Assembly: GCF_907164915.1 (NCBI RefSeq)
Contig: NC_061862.1
Span: 119,563,877 to 119,627,876, forward strand
Length of the DNA stretch: 64,000 nucleotides
Reading direction: 5' to 3'
From: Impatiens glandulifera
Taxonomy: Eukaryota; Streptophyta; Magnoliopsida; Ericales; Balsaminaceae
Below are positions 54,146-64,000 of the stretch, one piece after another. The position numbers and the translations under genes are program-made. Positions within the stretch are counted from its first letter, which is position 1, and each line of letters opens with the position of its first letter. The notes beneath the pieces were generated by a model. The model was given only the letters and a program-made list of their open reading frames with translations. It searched no databases and was not told the origin of the DNA.

Positions 54146-55422
54146 GGTTTGAAGCTTAGAACCAAGAATGAAAAAATGACAGAATGAAAAAGACAGAGCA
54201 GTTTGTTTATAGATGTTCGGAGCAAACATTCCTACGTCACCCCTTCTTCCAACCACCGGAAGGATTCACTATAAGTTACTTTGAATCAAATACAGTTGCA
54301 CGATTAGCTCACTGTTGAACAGAATAGACTCTGTTCAACTTACAATATGATGAAGAATATCACTCAGCTAAAACAATACTTTGATTCTAACTCTCTCTTG
54401 ATAAACACACAGTAAAAACAAGAAAGTAGTTCTCTCTATATGATAGTTTGAATATTCGCGTATATTTCTCCATGTTCAGCAAAATTATCTTCTGGCAGTT
54501 CTTCCGTTGTCCTTGAGAATCTTTAAATAAGGAGTAGGTACCAACGGTCGAATCTTCCATAATGACACGTGGCGAGCTTCCATTGGAACGCCTCCATAGT
54601 ACACAGCAGACTCTGAGAACCAAGATCGTGGTCGTACCAATATGGTAGTGCCAAATATTCTTCTAAGATATTCCAGTAAAAACAAGTAGTGGGAAGAATA
54701 TTTGCTTACGTGGCATTAATCAATTGGTTACAACTGACTGTCATATTGATCTTTATTGGAATGTAGAGCATGAGTAGCGTACAACTAATTGATCGTGGGT
54801 AGACATGTGCTAGCTTCAAGCAATTGCTTAAGCATAACATTAGACGTATTTCATTTAGACGACCTCGTCTAATGAAATCAGATGCCCCCATTTAATAGCA
54901 TGATCCATTAGACCACCTGGTCTAATGGGATTAGACAACATGTCTAATAACACATCCCTTCAAACTAATCTGAAGGAGTTAGATTACACGTGTAACTTTC
55001 ATTAGTTAGACTGCACGTCTAACTATACATCCATTCAGACTAATCTGAAGGAATTAGACTACACGTCTAACTCTCAGCTGTTAGACTTCACGTCTATCTA
55101 CGTCTGTTAGACTGCACGTCTAACTACGTCTATTAGACTGCACGTCTAACTACGTTTGTTAGACTGCACGTCTAACTACGTCTGTTAGACTGCACGTCTA
55201 ACTCCGTTAGTTAGACTGCACGTCTAACTACGTATAACTCAATGCATCTAATGCCCAATCAGTCTAATGAACCTCATTAAGATTTAGTCTAATTTAACAT
55301 GTTTTCGATACACCTGCACCAAAAACGATTAGACGGCATAGATTGAGTTTTATATACATTCATCATCAAAATTCTAATAGTCAAACTACTTTGACACATA
55401 GTCAAAATAATTTGATCCAACA
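54146..55422 (-). repeat. 3' LTR of Sire-k, outer end missing
   Basis: On the minus strand it starts TGTTGGATCAAATTATTTTG after the polypurine tract, closely matching the Sire-c LTR start. It ends within the GATTTGAAGC-like part, about 150 bp before the expected terminus. The TAGAC region here is short and organised as about 26-bp repeats instead of 136-bp units. Confidence 0.85.
55000..55240 (-). repeat. About 26-bp stem-loop repeats in the Sire-k LTR
   Basis: GTTAGACTGCACGTCTAACT followed by ACGTCT recurs about six times from 55080, with diverged copies before. Each copy is an inverted repeat with GTTAGAC/GTCTAAC arms and a TGCAC loop, the same arms as in Sire-c. Confidence 0.9.
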
Positions 55423-55437
55423 ATTTCCCCCTTTTTG
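55423..55437 (-). other. Polypurine tract of Sire-k
   Basis: The minus strand reads AAAAAGGGGGAAAT directly before the LTR start, the same tract as in Sire-c. Confidence 0.88.
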
Positions 55438-55831
55438 ATGATGATGTTAAATCATTGCATAGGTAATAAATTAAATACCCATCATATATAATAAAGAGTT
55501 AAACTTGTTCATCCAACTTACATAAACACCTCCCAAACGTCAATATTCATAAACCAAGTTCATAACCAATAATACCATTATTAGATAAAAGCAAGATCAA
55601 GAGTGTTTTTCAAGAGGAATACAAAACGTCTTTCCAAAACAACAAAACAGAATGAGTTTAGAACGACACAAGACAACCCAATTTTTTTTTCTATCCTCCT
55701 CCTTTCTCTCTTCCCCCTTTTTATCATCATCTGGAAAGAAGAATCTACAACCTAATAAATCTCTAAGACTGCGGTTAGAGCGGAGTTGTAGACATCTCTG
55801 TCCCTTTTTCTTTGATTTAAGCCTTTTCACC
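55438..55831 (-). other. Sire-k 3' region between accessory ORF and polypurine tract
   Basis: Overlapping ORFs occur on both strands (55597-55830 minus, 55652-55843 plus), but both are low-complexity (Ser/Phe- or Lys/Glu-rich). The C-terminal part of the accessory ORF seems to have been lost here; no conserved block is readable. Confidence 0.4.
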
Positions 55832-56514
55832 CTAAGAACATAATAAAAAAACCATCTGGTTGTTCAGGGTTTTTGAAGATGAATGATACCCATGACCAGA
55901 TTCATTGAGAAGACAGCAAAGAAATGCGCCAAGAGGAGCGTCAAAACCGAAGATCTTCTTCCGGGCATAGAGCATTCTGAATAGGTTGCCGAAGAGGACC
56001 TTCTTCCAATTGATGGTTACACCTCTTGTGATGGCCACCATCATCTCAAAGACTTTCGTATAGTAAGTGTAGGAGGAGTCTTTTGCAAGGAGGGATTTGG
56101 AGATGATGTCGTTGAGTAAGACATACTGAACTTTCAAGAAGCTACTCTTCCCGTGATACTTCACTGGAAGGGTCGCATCTGAGAAGACATTCATCATCTC
56201 TGACAAAATCTCAGGAGAAGAGGAAGGAAACTCATGGATTCCTACGGTTGGGAGAAGGAAGAACATTTCGAATGTATCTTCATCAAAACATATCATTCTG
56301 CCGAGGACAGTCGCGCAAATATATTTATCGTTGTAATACTTGGCGGTTTCAAAGAACTCACGAATAATTTACTCGTGATAAATGCACTAGGGCGAAGAAA
56401 CTTCTTCAACCTAGAAGCTTCAAATGATTCAAACATTTGAACCATTCCAGGAATCGGTATAGTAGATACAGACTGGAAATATACTTGCAGAGATTTTGGA
56501 GAGAAACAAGTCAT
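55832..56514 (-). pseudogene. Accessory ORF of Sire-k, N-terminal domain
   Basis: It starts MTCFSPKSLQVYFQSVSTI (56514) and has FESFEASRLKKFLRPSAFI, aligning with the start of Sire-c and Sire-d. After a frameshift, ORF 56296-55832 reads FEMFFLLPTVGIHEF (block 1), LNDIISKSLLAK, then KVFEMMVAITRG and INW with LFGNLFRML (block 2). This is the cleanest copy of block 2. The long C-terminal half present in Sire-c is absent. Confidence 0.75.
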
Positions 56515-57253
56515 TTTGACGATTCGAAATCTAGAGAGAGATATACGGATTTGGGATTACTCAACAATTTGAGTAATATCATTCATTAAATATCAAAGAC
56601 CTAACGTGTAATTAATATCTAATGATTATACCAACCGTCAAAGAATCATAAACCTATTCCCAATGAACACAAATGTTAATATTAATCATGAAAACATGTA
56701 GTTAATATTAGACGTATAGAGGAAATAATATCATAAATGTAAGTCACTCTTGACAAATTGGGAGACACCTGTCTTCAATTAATATCTAATGATTAGAAGT
56801 GAATAGTTTATTTTAGGCGGGAAAAATGTACATGGACAGATTCATATGCAGATGGCAACTATCTAGATAGCCAGAAGATGAAAAGTCTAAGTACACATTT
56901 TTCACTTCTACTTGGAAAATATGTCTATTAGACGACATGTCTAATTATGCATAAACAACACTTATTGCACGTGTGTCTGGTTAGACATGAGCTTCCACTT
57001 GTTCTTGACATAAAACGTCTAACGTCTATTTGACGTATAGGTATAACCTCACAGGTTACAAAACAAGACATAAGTTCCCGAAAGAAGATGAAAACTACTT
57101 GAGTAGACGTACGTCTAAGTAGTTATGCTTCTTAAACTTCTAGTCTATTGGACGTATTAAGACCTTTGTCTTCTTGTCTGTCCAATTACGTTTTGAACAA
57201 CATGTATCCCCTCAATTTATGCACATAACAACATCAATCAAGATCAACAAGAC
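56515..57253 (-). other. Sire-k spacer between RNase H and accessory ORF
   Basis: No coding sequence. Scattered TAGAC/GTCTA motifs occur at 56700-57170 (for example GTCTATTAGACGACATGTCT at 56922), as in the corresponding Sire-c and Sire-d spacers. The end of RNase H (a DIFTKPL-like stretch) overlaps its right edge. Confidence 0.5.
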
Positions 57254-58009
57254 CTAAAATATTTCTAAAATGAGAAAACTTAGCTTCGGGAAGAGGCTTC
57301 GTGAAGATATCTGTCGTTTGTTGATCTGTAGGAATATATTCAAGACGAATCTGTTTATGATTTCGATATGCTTTGTCCGATAATGCAGAACTTGATTATA
57401 GGTGATTGTGATAGCACTAGTGTTGTCGTAGAAAATTGAAGATTCTTCAGCTTCAATCCCATAGTCCCTAAGTTGTTGTTGAACCCACGAGAGTTGAGAG
57501 CAACAACTGCCAGCAGCAAGGTACTCTGCTTCATCTGTAGACGTGGCAACCGACGTTTGCTTCTTGCTAAACCATGAGATGAGACGATCTCCAAGGAAAT
57601 GGCAAGTTCCACTTGTACTTTTTCTATCAATTTTGCACCCTACATAATTTGTATCTAAGAAATTGATCAAATTGAAACTGGAATCCTTCGGATACCACAA
57701 TCCCACATTTTGAGTTCCCTTTAAATATTTAAGAATGCGTTTAGTAGTAGTAAAGTGAGAGAGTTTAAGATTAGCCTGAAATCTTCCATAGACACCAACC
57801 GTAAATTGGATATCTGGTCTACTAGCAGTCACATAGAGCAATGATCCGATTAGCCCTCTATAGGCTGTGACATCTACACTTTGGCCACTTTCATCTTTAT
57901 CCAATTTACTAGAGGAGCTCATTGGAGTGGTTGTAGTAGAGTAGTTCTCCATCCCAAACTTCTTTAGTAACTCTTTAGTATACTTGGCCTGTGTAACACC
58001 GTTTTGTTT
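57254..58009 (-). pseudogene. Sire-k RT end and RNase H
   Basis: The frame is open from 58009 (KQNGVTQAKYTKELLKKFGM) through TTPMSSSSKLDKD, the LIGSLLYVTASRPDI block, LKYLKGTQNVGLWYPKDSS, CKIDRKSTSGTCHFLGDRLI, SWFSKKQTSVATSTDEAEYL and DNTSAITITYNQVLHYRTKH. It then shifts frame near 57350. About 210 codons are intact, the best copia RNase H here. The left part of pol is missing beyond the C-run at 58010-58019. Confidence 0.93.
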
Positions 58010-58019
58010 CCCCCCCCCC
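58010..58019. other. Run of ten C at the Sire-k/Tat-l junction
   Basis: A C10 run separates Sire-k RNase H from Tat-l sequence. No shared sequence is seen across it. It may mark an end-joined breakpoint, or an assembly join. Confidence 0.8.
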
Positions 58020-58324
58020 TAGTCTATGTCCCGTTCCATAGCTTATCATGTGTTTGTGAGACACGTGGCAATATGGAAGGACTACCGCGAGGCAGCTCGA
58101 GGTTCAATAATTTCAACCTTGGTTTGCGTACCAGGCATCTTTTAAAATGAAACATTTAATTTTTAAAAGATTTTGAGAATACCTAGAGTAGTAATAAATT
58201 AATTATGTAAAATAATTAATCTTTTGTTCAAACATTAATAATTTAGGAGGCTGAATAACAATTTAACCTGGCCTGATTTAAATAAATTAAACATAATCAA
58301 TTTAAAGATTATTCACTTGAAAAT
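58020..58324 (-). other. Tat-l 5' internal fragment
   Basis: After the PBS the minus strand continues with AT-rich leader sequence and an ATG at 58138 (MPGTQTKVEIIEPRAASR then a stop). This could be the very start of a Tat gag or ORF1, but is too short to identify. Confidence 0.4.
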
Positions 58325-58335
58325 CAGAGTCGTCA
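58325..58335 (-). other. Primer-binding site of Tat-l
   Basis: The minus strand reads TGACGACTCTG, one change from the TGGCGACTC tRNA-Arg-type PBS seen after the Tat-a LTR. Confidence 0.55.
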
Positions 58336-61300
58336 AGAGATTTTATGAAAATCAATAAAATGATACGTGTACAAACGTATTTATACCGGAGTTTCTAAAG
58401 AAAGTGGTTCGTTGTCTGTTTACGTTCGGGAAAGGGCTTTCGCGCTATGTCCTTTGCGCCCGCCTAAGGACGGTTTTCAAAATCCGTCTAAAATAGACAA
58501 AGTTTGGCTTCTATAAATCTAATTATAACATTCCTTATCTTTAATTAGTAGTCCAGGGGTCCTAAATGAGGATAAACTTTAAATAATTGTACAAAATTAT
58601 TTAAAGGAGGTGTGTACCTGTTGCGTTGGGGTTCAGATTTAACAAAACCTGAAAATATCAGAAAAAGATGTTAGAGAGTATAACCAAACAAGACCTAACA
58701 AAAGAAAATTTCTTTGGGAAACATCCCAGAGAATTTTGAGAATTACTTTATGACCTTGAAAATACCATTTTTTTAGAAAATGGGGGCTTGGTTCCAAAAT
58801 AGTTTTGGATTTTTTTGAAAATTGGAACCAAACGGGCCTAAGGATTAAACCCTAGGTTCGAGTCTGATCTGGTCAATTTGGGTTTAGTAAGGTTGAAGAG
58901 GTTCAATTTTGAGTAAGGGTTCGGACTTAGGCCTAGGGCTATAACGGTCTTAGGTTAATTGGGAGTTTGATACTAGGCTAGGGCTAGGGTTTGGCCTAGG
59001 CTAAGATGAGGCTAAGTTTAGTTGTTAGTCCTAGGTTAGGTGTTAATGTCAATCCTAGGTCAAGTGGCAAGGTTTGTCCTAGGTTAATTAGGTCTAGGCT
59101 AGTTTTGTCGGCCCTAAGACAACTTTCTCGGTCGGGTGGCACGGTCCTGGGCGGTTTCCTCGGTCGCGCGGCTCGGTCCTGGCCTGTTTTTCTTGGCCCG
59201 AAGACAAAATTCCTAGGCCTGGTGTTCTTGTTTTGGTCCGAAACTTCAGAAGTTCATAACTTTTGATTGGGATGTCCAAATCACAATCCGTAAGTTGCAC
59301 TAGGTTCATATGATCATGAAGAACAATAGACCTAACATAAATCACGATTTTGAAAATCATAAGAGGATCAATTTTAAAACACCATTTCTAGGTCAAATTT
59401 TGGGATATTTTAAATTAGGCCATTTCAAGGCCTGATTTTTTTTCCATTAGCTTTAAAATGATGAATATAGTTGATCCATACCAAAACAAGAACAACATTA
59501 CATCATTAAAATGGTTTTTGAAGATTGAATCAAAATCTAATTTTTTTTAAAAACCAAATTTGATCAAACATGATCAAAAGGGTGAAACAGTTACTTGAAA
59601 TTCATCCCTACATGTTAGGAATCATGTATAGCTACTAATTGAATCGACAAATCCATCTTAGAAGCAAGACATGAAATTTCAAAAATCCAGATTTTTAACC
59701 TTTTTTTCCAAAATTTCAATTTGATCAAACATGATCAAAACATGATTACAGTTACTTATAAATCATCTAATCATGTATACAAACATGTAATACAACTAAT
59801 TGAACCAACAAAATCAGATTAAAAGCAAGAACACAAAGTTTTGAAATTCAAATTTTCAAGCTTTTTTCTCAAATTTCAATTTTGATCAAACATGATCAAA
59901 ACTTGATTACAGTTGTTTGGAAATGATTCAAACATGTTTATAAACATATATAACAACAATCTGGATCAACAAATCCAAGTTTAAACCAAGAACACAACAT
60001 TTCAAAAAATCAAATTTTCAAACTAATTTTTGCAAAATTCTGTTCTAGGTTGATTTGATCGTTTTTTTTTTTCAACAAAAAGCTTACACATGATATATAT
60101 AATGATTCTGTACAAAGAAATCATACAATCAAGCATAAGAACACGACCAAAGTGATCAAACAAGTAATTTTGAAGAAATTCAAAATTTTCAATTACAAAT
60201 AAATATTCAAAGCTTCTGGATTCATACCAACAGCTGGAAAACATTCCTGGGAGTTGCTGGAAGTGATCCAGAAGCCTGGATCGAAGCTTGGCTCGCTGGA
60301 GAATGTTTTGAAAAAAACTGTTCTTCGCCGGATTTTGCAGGTCTTCAATCGGATTGAATTGATGTGTAATTCCTGGTTATTGTTTTATGGATTGGTAGTA
60401 GAGGGGTAGGGGAGTATTTATAGTGCTCGAAGGTCGGCTGTAGAAAGCCAATTTGAGTTTTCTTTGATCGCTGACATTCTTATCCCTAATTCGTGGCAGC
60501 CTTATCCCGGGGAAGATAAGGCTTCTAGATAAGGGGGAAACGTAGGCGTTGACGAGGGGATCACGTGGGCGAAAAAATCAACGGATTTGATCGCCTGTAG
60601 CCGAAGTTAGAGCTTCTGGAAGTTTTGACGCCGACGATGATTGTGAATCCGGCGACCCTGCATCCCAACGTAGAAGATGAACAAAATGACGTCGTTTTGA
60701 GTAACGGAACGCTGAGTTCCGTCTGGTTCCGTCAGCGGTCAGCCCTGTTGACTAACGGGGTTAGTCTGTCCCGTTAGTTGATCCGGAGCAGGCGCGCGCG
60801 CGTGGTTTCGCTACAGCTGGATTTCTGGCGCGCTCTGGGCTGTCGGATGAGATTTGGGCGCTCATCTGATGGTCCAGGATCCTGTTGCAAAGTTTAAGCA
60901 TAAAATCAACCACACAGGATTATGCAATTTTAATTTTATTTAAAAGGTTATTAAAAAATCGAATTTAATTCCTTTTAAATCCATTTTTTCACCAAAAATT
61001 TCACAAAAAATATTTCTAGATTCATAATAACAATTATGATCATATTTTATTTTTTTGGGAATTTTGGGGTATTTTATTTAATTGGTTTAAGTCATGAATT
61101 AAACATAAATCATGAATAAATCCTAATTGAATATTTTTAACCCCTTCCTTGGTCTAATTTGGGTAAAATATATACCAATATTTTATCCTCAACTTATTAA
61201 TACGTCCAATAGACTCCTCCCTGATCACAATAATTAATCTTTAATTACGTTTTAATTCCTTCTTTCAAGTTATTTTGAATATAAAAATCCAAAATATTAT

Positions 61301-61372
61301 TTTAATATTATTAAACATAATAATATTATTTTGCAAATAGGGTAAGTCAAATTTTCATTCTTACAGAATGCC
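58336..61372 (-). repeat. Tat-l LTR (about 3.04 kb)
   Basis: On the minus strand it begins TGTAAGAATGAAAATTTG after a polypurine tract. A TATA box (ACTATAAATACTCCC) lies at 60428-60413, followed by the R-U5 part containing GGACATAGCG and CCCTTTCCCGAACG. The Tat-a LTR has GGACATAGCG and CCCTTTCCCACAC in the same place. No second copy is present, so the ends are inferred from the polypurine tract and PBS. Confidence 0.65.
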
Positions 61373-61390
61373 CCTCTCGAACCGAGTTTA
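61373..61390 (-). other. Polypurine tract of Tat-l
   Basis: The minus strand reads TCGAGAGGGGCATTC before TGTAAGAATG, comparable to AAGAGGGGCATTT of Tat-a. Confidence 0.7.
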
Positions 61391-61507
61391 AATAAAACAG
61401 TGTTAGTTTTTGGAAAACGTGGGTTCGAGGTTTGATCATAAAAATTTGCACTCTAACCTACAGTGAGGTAGAAGGATAAAACCTGGATAGTAGTGGCTGC
61501 TGGTGGG

Positions 61508-62476
61508 GAGTCATCACAATGACTCATGGTTGAGGAGAGTATGTGATCTTCCTTCGCTTGTAGTCTTCTATCGGGGATAGACTATCACAATAGTCTTATC
61601 ATGCACCGGGAAGATGACAAGGTGTTGTGAGGACGAGTCATGACAATGTCTCATTCTCTTATTTACTAAATCTTGCATAGGATAGGCTACGACAATAGTC
61701 TTATCCTGTTGGGGAGTAAACGGGACTCCAAATGGGGATGGATTACTATAATAATCATGTCATAACAATGACTAATGATGCCTATCAACAAATAGGACTC
61801 ACCTGAGGATTTAAAAAAAACTCTTTATGGGGAGGAGTCTCCTGTCAGCAAGACTACCTATCGGGAGGTATGACTCTCATGACGAATGCTCTCTTGGGAA
61901 TACAATCCCACGGGGATAGAGGTACAATTCTCGGGAATAATAATAACAATCATACCGCGTCCATCAACAAATGGAATCCACTACTAGAGTGTAGTCATTA
62001 CAATGACTCTCGAGGATGCCTGTAATACGATAGGACTTACTATAAGAGATGATATCCACAACTAGGACCTTTATGGGGAATGAAGAGAATTCTCCGTTGA
62101 GGATGAAGGAAGACCTTCTAGGTGACGTGACAACAATCACGTTGGGTGGTGATAACAATCACGCTGTCGTGGGGACTATAGAAACCATCACTTTATGGGT
62201 ATGATTATTATCGTGTCGAGGATATAAGTTATAACAATAACCTATAGACAAGATGAGTGACAACAATCACTCTAGTGGGAGTGGTCATGGAAATGACCGA
62301 TACAGATACCTATCAAGAGATAGGGCTTACTCTTGCCGGGGATACGCGATCACATTCGCTCCGAGGGGAATGGGTTAGAACCATAACCCTGATGGTCTCC
62401 AACTTGTTGGGGATGGGTTATAACAACATCCCATATGTGGACACCAATCTATTGGAGATAGGTTATGACAATAACC
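61508..62476. repeat. Array of at least twelve short stem-loops with an AT-NACA-AT centre
   Basis: Perfect inverted repeats with a 4-nt NACA-type loop include GAGTCATCACAATGACTC (61508-61525), AGACTATCACAATAGTCT (61579-61596), AGTCATTACAATGACT (61993-62008), GTGATAACAATCAC (62149-62162), GTTATAACAATAAC (62228-62241) and GGTTATGACAATAACC (62461-62476). GGTCATGGAAATGACC (62283-62298) has a GGAA loop. ACGTGACAACAATCACGT (62125-62142), GAGTGACAACAATCACTC (62255-62272) and GGGTTAGAACCATAACCC (62372-62389) have 6-nt loops. Imperfect ones lie at 61635, 61681 and 61741. Arm sequences differ but pairing is kept. It lies in the Tat-l 3' internal region; no gene overlaps it. Confidence 0.88.
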
Positions 62477-64000
62477 TATATAGATTCCTATTGGAATAGG
62501 TTTTTAAGAATCACGACAATGATCTTATGTGACTATTAACTAGGGCTTTAGATAAGTCTTGTACGAAGTGACCTTCACATTTGATTGAACCGTTTGCTTC
62601 CTCTGTGGATTGCTTACGAGAGGAGTTGTCATAATCGTCAACTTATCTTTCTTGGGCCTAACAAAGTGTCCTTCTCAACTGGATTAAAACCATTGATTCT
62701 GTGAGGATTTAACACTCGGGGAGCTTCCCATAGAGTTTTTCCTTTGGCCTTGCGAAGGGTCCTTCACAGCTAGGTGAAATTGTCGACCCTTAGGGGAGTT
62801 AAGAGAATGGTTTAACATGAACTTTTTTCCTTTAGATTTATAAAGTGTTCTTCATAACCTAGTTAACACATTGACTAGTTGTTTTATCACTCTATAAGGT
62901 GGAGAGCTTTAATAAAGGTTGTTGGGGGAACAAACTATTCTTAATTATGTCTTGGACAAGGTTTGAAAGCAGAAGAAACCCTGGTCTTATCTACGTAATA
63001 GGGTGACTTGGATTCGAAACGTGGTCGGGGCTAAGACATGAGTATTCCTGTGTTGAAAGAGATTATCTCGTTTCTAAAAGATCTCGAGCTCCTTATTCTC
63101 CTATATTAAGATATGGATGATAAATTCGCTCTCGTGCAGACGATTATCCAAGTTATTAACTTGCGGGGAAGGTAACCATGAGAATCATGTTCAGTTATAT
63201 TTTTGTTTGCTTTTGCCGTGGGCCGCAATTCTTCGAAAGTTCGATTATTCCGTGTATCATCATAAAGAGAGTTTCAACTTTCTGGTTGGGGAATTTTTCT
63301 CTTCTTTTTGTTTTTAACTACCGGAGTGTATCTAGTGGAATCGATACGTTTTGCTCTTGCGATAGACATCGGGACAGCCGCCCGAGTGAGCATAAACGGT
63401 GATTTCAACACCTCAACCTACACGGGAGTGTTTTCTATTTTTTTGGTCCCTGTGAGTATCGACACGTTCTACTCTTGCGATAGTCATCGGGACAGCCGCC
63501 CGAGTGAGTATGAACAATGACTTTACCCTAATCTGCAGGGGATTTTTTTTTTGTAGATATATATTTTTTGGAGCCTTGAGTCTAGTTCTCTCTGTTCTCT
63601 TATACAAAGGGGAATGAGACGTCCTTTCTCAAATTGCGGCTTTGGCTTGACTTTTGAGGTTTTATTCCATTTCTTATTCAAAAACCTTCCCTTGAGGGTT
63701 AGTTTTCTAGATAATCGCATAACACGAAAACAAGCTTATTAAGGATATCCATCGATAGAAGTTTTCTGGAAACTCGGGGTTTTGATTCGGGATATCAATC
63801 ATAGTTTGGTTAAAGGAAATGCCCTTGACTTTTGCCCTTACTTGTTTCCTAAAATCCTTATCACCAGTTGGTGGAAAGAACCAGGGTTCCCACTGTCCTC
63901 AGACCCTGTGGGGATAGAACTAGAAATAGTTCATTTATTTTGAGTTTGAGCATCTTGAGTTATTGAGCTTCTAGAGCTTACTGAGCTCATTGAGACCGGA
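62477..64000. other. Tat-l 3' internal region, no gene recognised
   Basis: The region is non-coding as far as I can see. A direct repeat of about 120 bp occurs at 63330-63400 and 63450-63515: CTCTTGCGATAGACATCGGG then ACAGCCGCCCGAGTGAG in the first, CTCTTGCGATAGTCATCGGG and the same tail in the second. Motifs of the TCCTTCTCAACTGG type (about 62670, 62770, 62850) hint at further degenerate repeats near 62570-62900. Confidence 0.5.

Larger units (their letters stand above)
54146..58009 (-). mobile_element. Sire-k: 3' part of a Sirevirus-type element
   Basis: Right to left the minus strand shows RNase H (58009-57254), a TAGAC-containing spacer, an accessory ORF (56514-55832), a polypurine tract and an LTR (55422-54146) related to the Sire-c LTR. 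The element is cut at a run of ten C at 58010-58019. Its LTR has lost its outer end at the junction with Chromo-j. Confidence 0.88.
58020..64000 (-). mobile_element. Tat-l: Tat/Ogre-type LTR with internal sequence on both sides
   Basis: On the minus strand the order is: 3' internal region (64000-61373), polypurine tract (GAGAGGGGCATTC), a 3-kb LTR, a PBS-like TGACGACTCTG (58335-58325), then about 300 bp of 5' internal sequence. No pol domain is visible in the window. The LTR structure, PBS type and repeat-rich 3' region place it in the Tat/Ogre group. Confidence 0.65.

Noticed and set aside
59006..59266. Overlapping ORFs on both strands in the Tat-l LTR
   Set aside because: They derive from CCTAGG and GGTCGG-type word repeats, lie within an LTR, and match no family.
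63308..63520. A 70-codon ORF near the window end
   Set aside because: It spans two copies of a direct repeat (CGGGACAGCCGCCCGAGTGAG type) in a non-coding element region, with no family match.

Overview
This window is intergenic heterochromatin from a repeat-rich plant genome, most likely a flowering plant (an inference from the retrotransposon families; the species cannot be named from the sequence). I found no host gene, rRNA gene, CRISPR array or intact tRNA gene. Almost all of the 64 kb is nested, truncated and mutated LTR retrotransposons of three groups: Sirevirus-type Ty1/copia (about ten pieces, called Sire-a to Sire-k below), Tat/Ogre-type Ty3/gypsy (Tat-a, Tat-b, Tat-l), and single copies of another copia (Copia-i) and a chromovirus-like gypsy (Chromo-j).

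Layout. 1-2525: 3' end of Sire-a (+), with the C-terminal part of an accessory ORF, a doubled polypurine tract and the 3' LTR. 2526-22194: Sire-b (-), carrying 5' LTR, PBS, gag, pol and accessory ORF; its gag is split by Sire-c (+, 9152-20680), an 11.5-kb two-LTR element that has gag and a long accessory ORF but no pol. 22195-24945: older Sire-d (-), with RNase H end and accessory ORF, cut by the Sire-b 5' LTR. 24950-33584: Tat-a (+), with RNase H, an open integrase, a 3.7-kb 3' region of tandem arrays, and a 2.3-kb LTR followed by a PBS and more internal sequence. 33585-36953: three Sirevirus 3' ends in conflicting orientations, one LTR carrying a tRNA-Asp-like sequence. 36954-39780: Sire-h (-), with LTR, PBS, gag and the start of pol. 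39780-47244: Tat-b (+), heavily decayed pol, repeat-rich 3' region and LTR start. 47245-50493: Copia-i (+), cut by Chromo-j (50494-54145), a gag-only gypsy element. 54146-58009: Sire-k (-), with RNase H, accessory ORF and LTR. 58020-64000: Tat-l (-), a 3-kb LTR with internal sequence on both sides and a striking array of short stem-loops.

How the pieces relate. The Sirevirus copies share one plan: LTR, PBS matching initiator Met-tRNA, gag with a CCHC knuckle, pol, a spacer rich in TAGAC motifs, an accessory ORF in the envelope position, polypurine tract, LTR. The accessory ORF is recognisable in four copies, with a probable fifth, through two conserved blocks. Every coding region except the Tat-a integrase is broken by stops or frameshifts, so movement of any of these copies would need proteins supplied from elsewhere. 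The most notable non-coding signals are the 136-bp array inside the Sire-c LTRs (4 copies in one LTR, 10 in the other), made of TTAGAC/GTCTAA stem-loops, and the covarying stem-loop array at 61508-62476.
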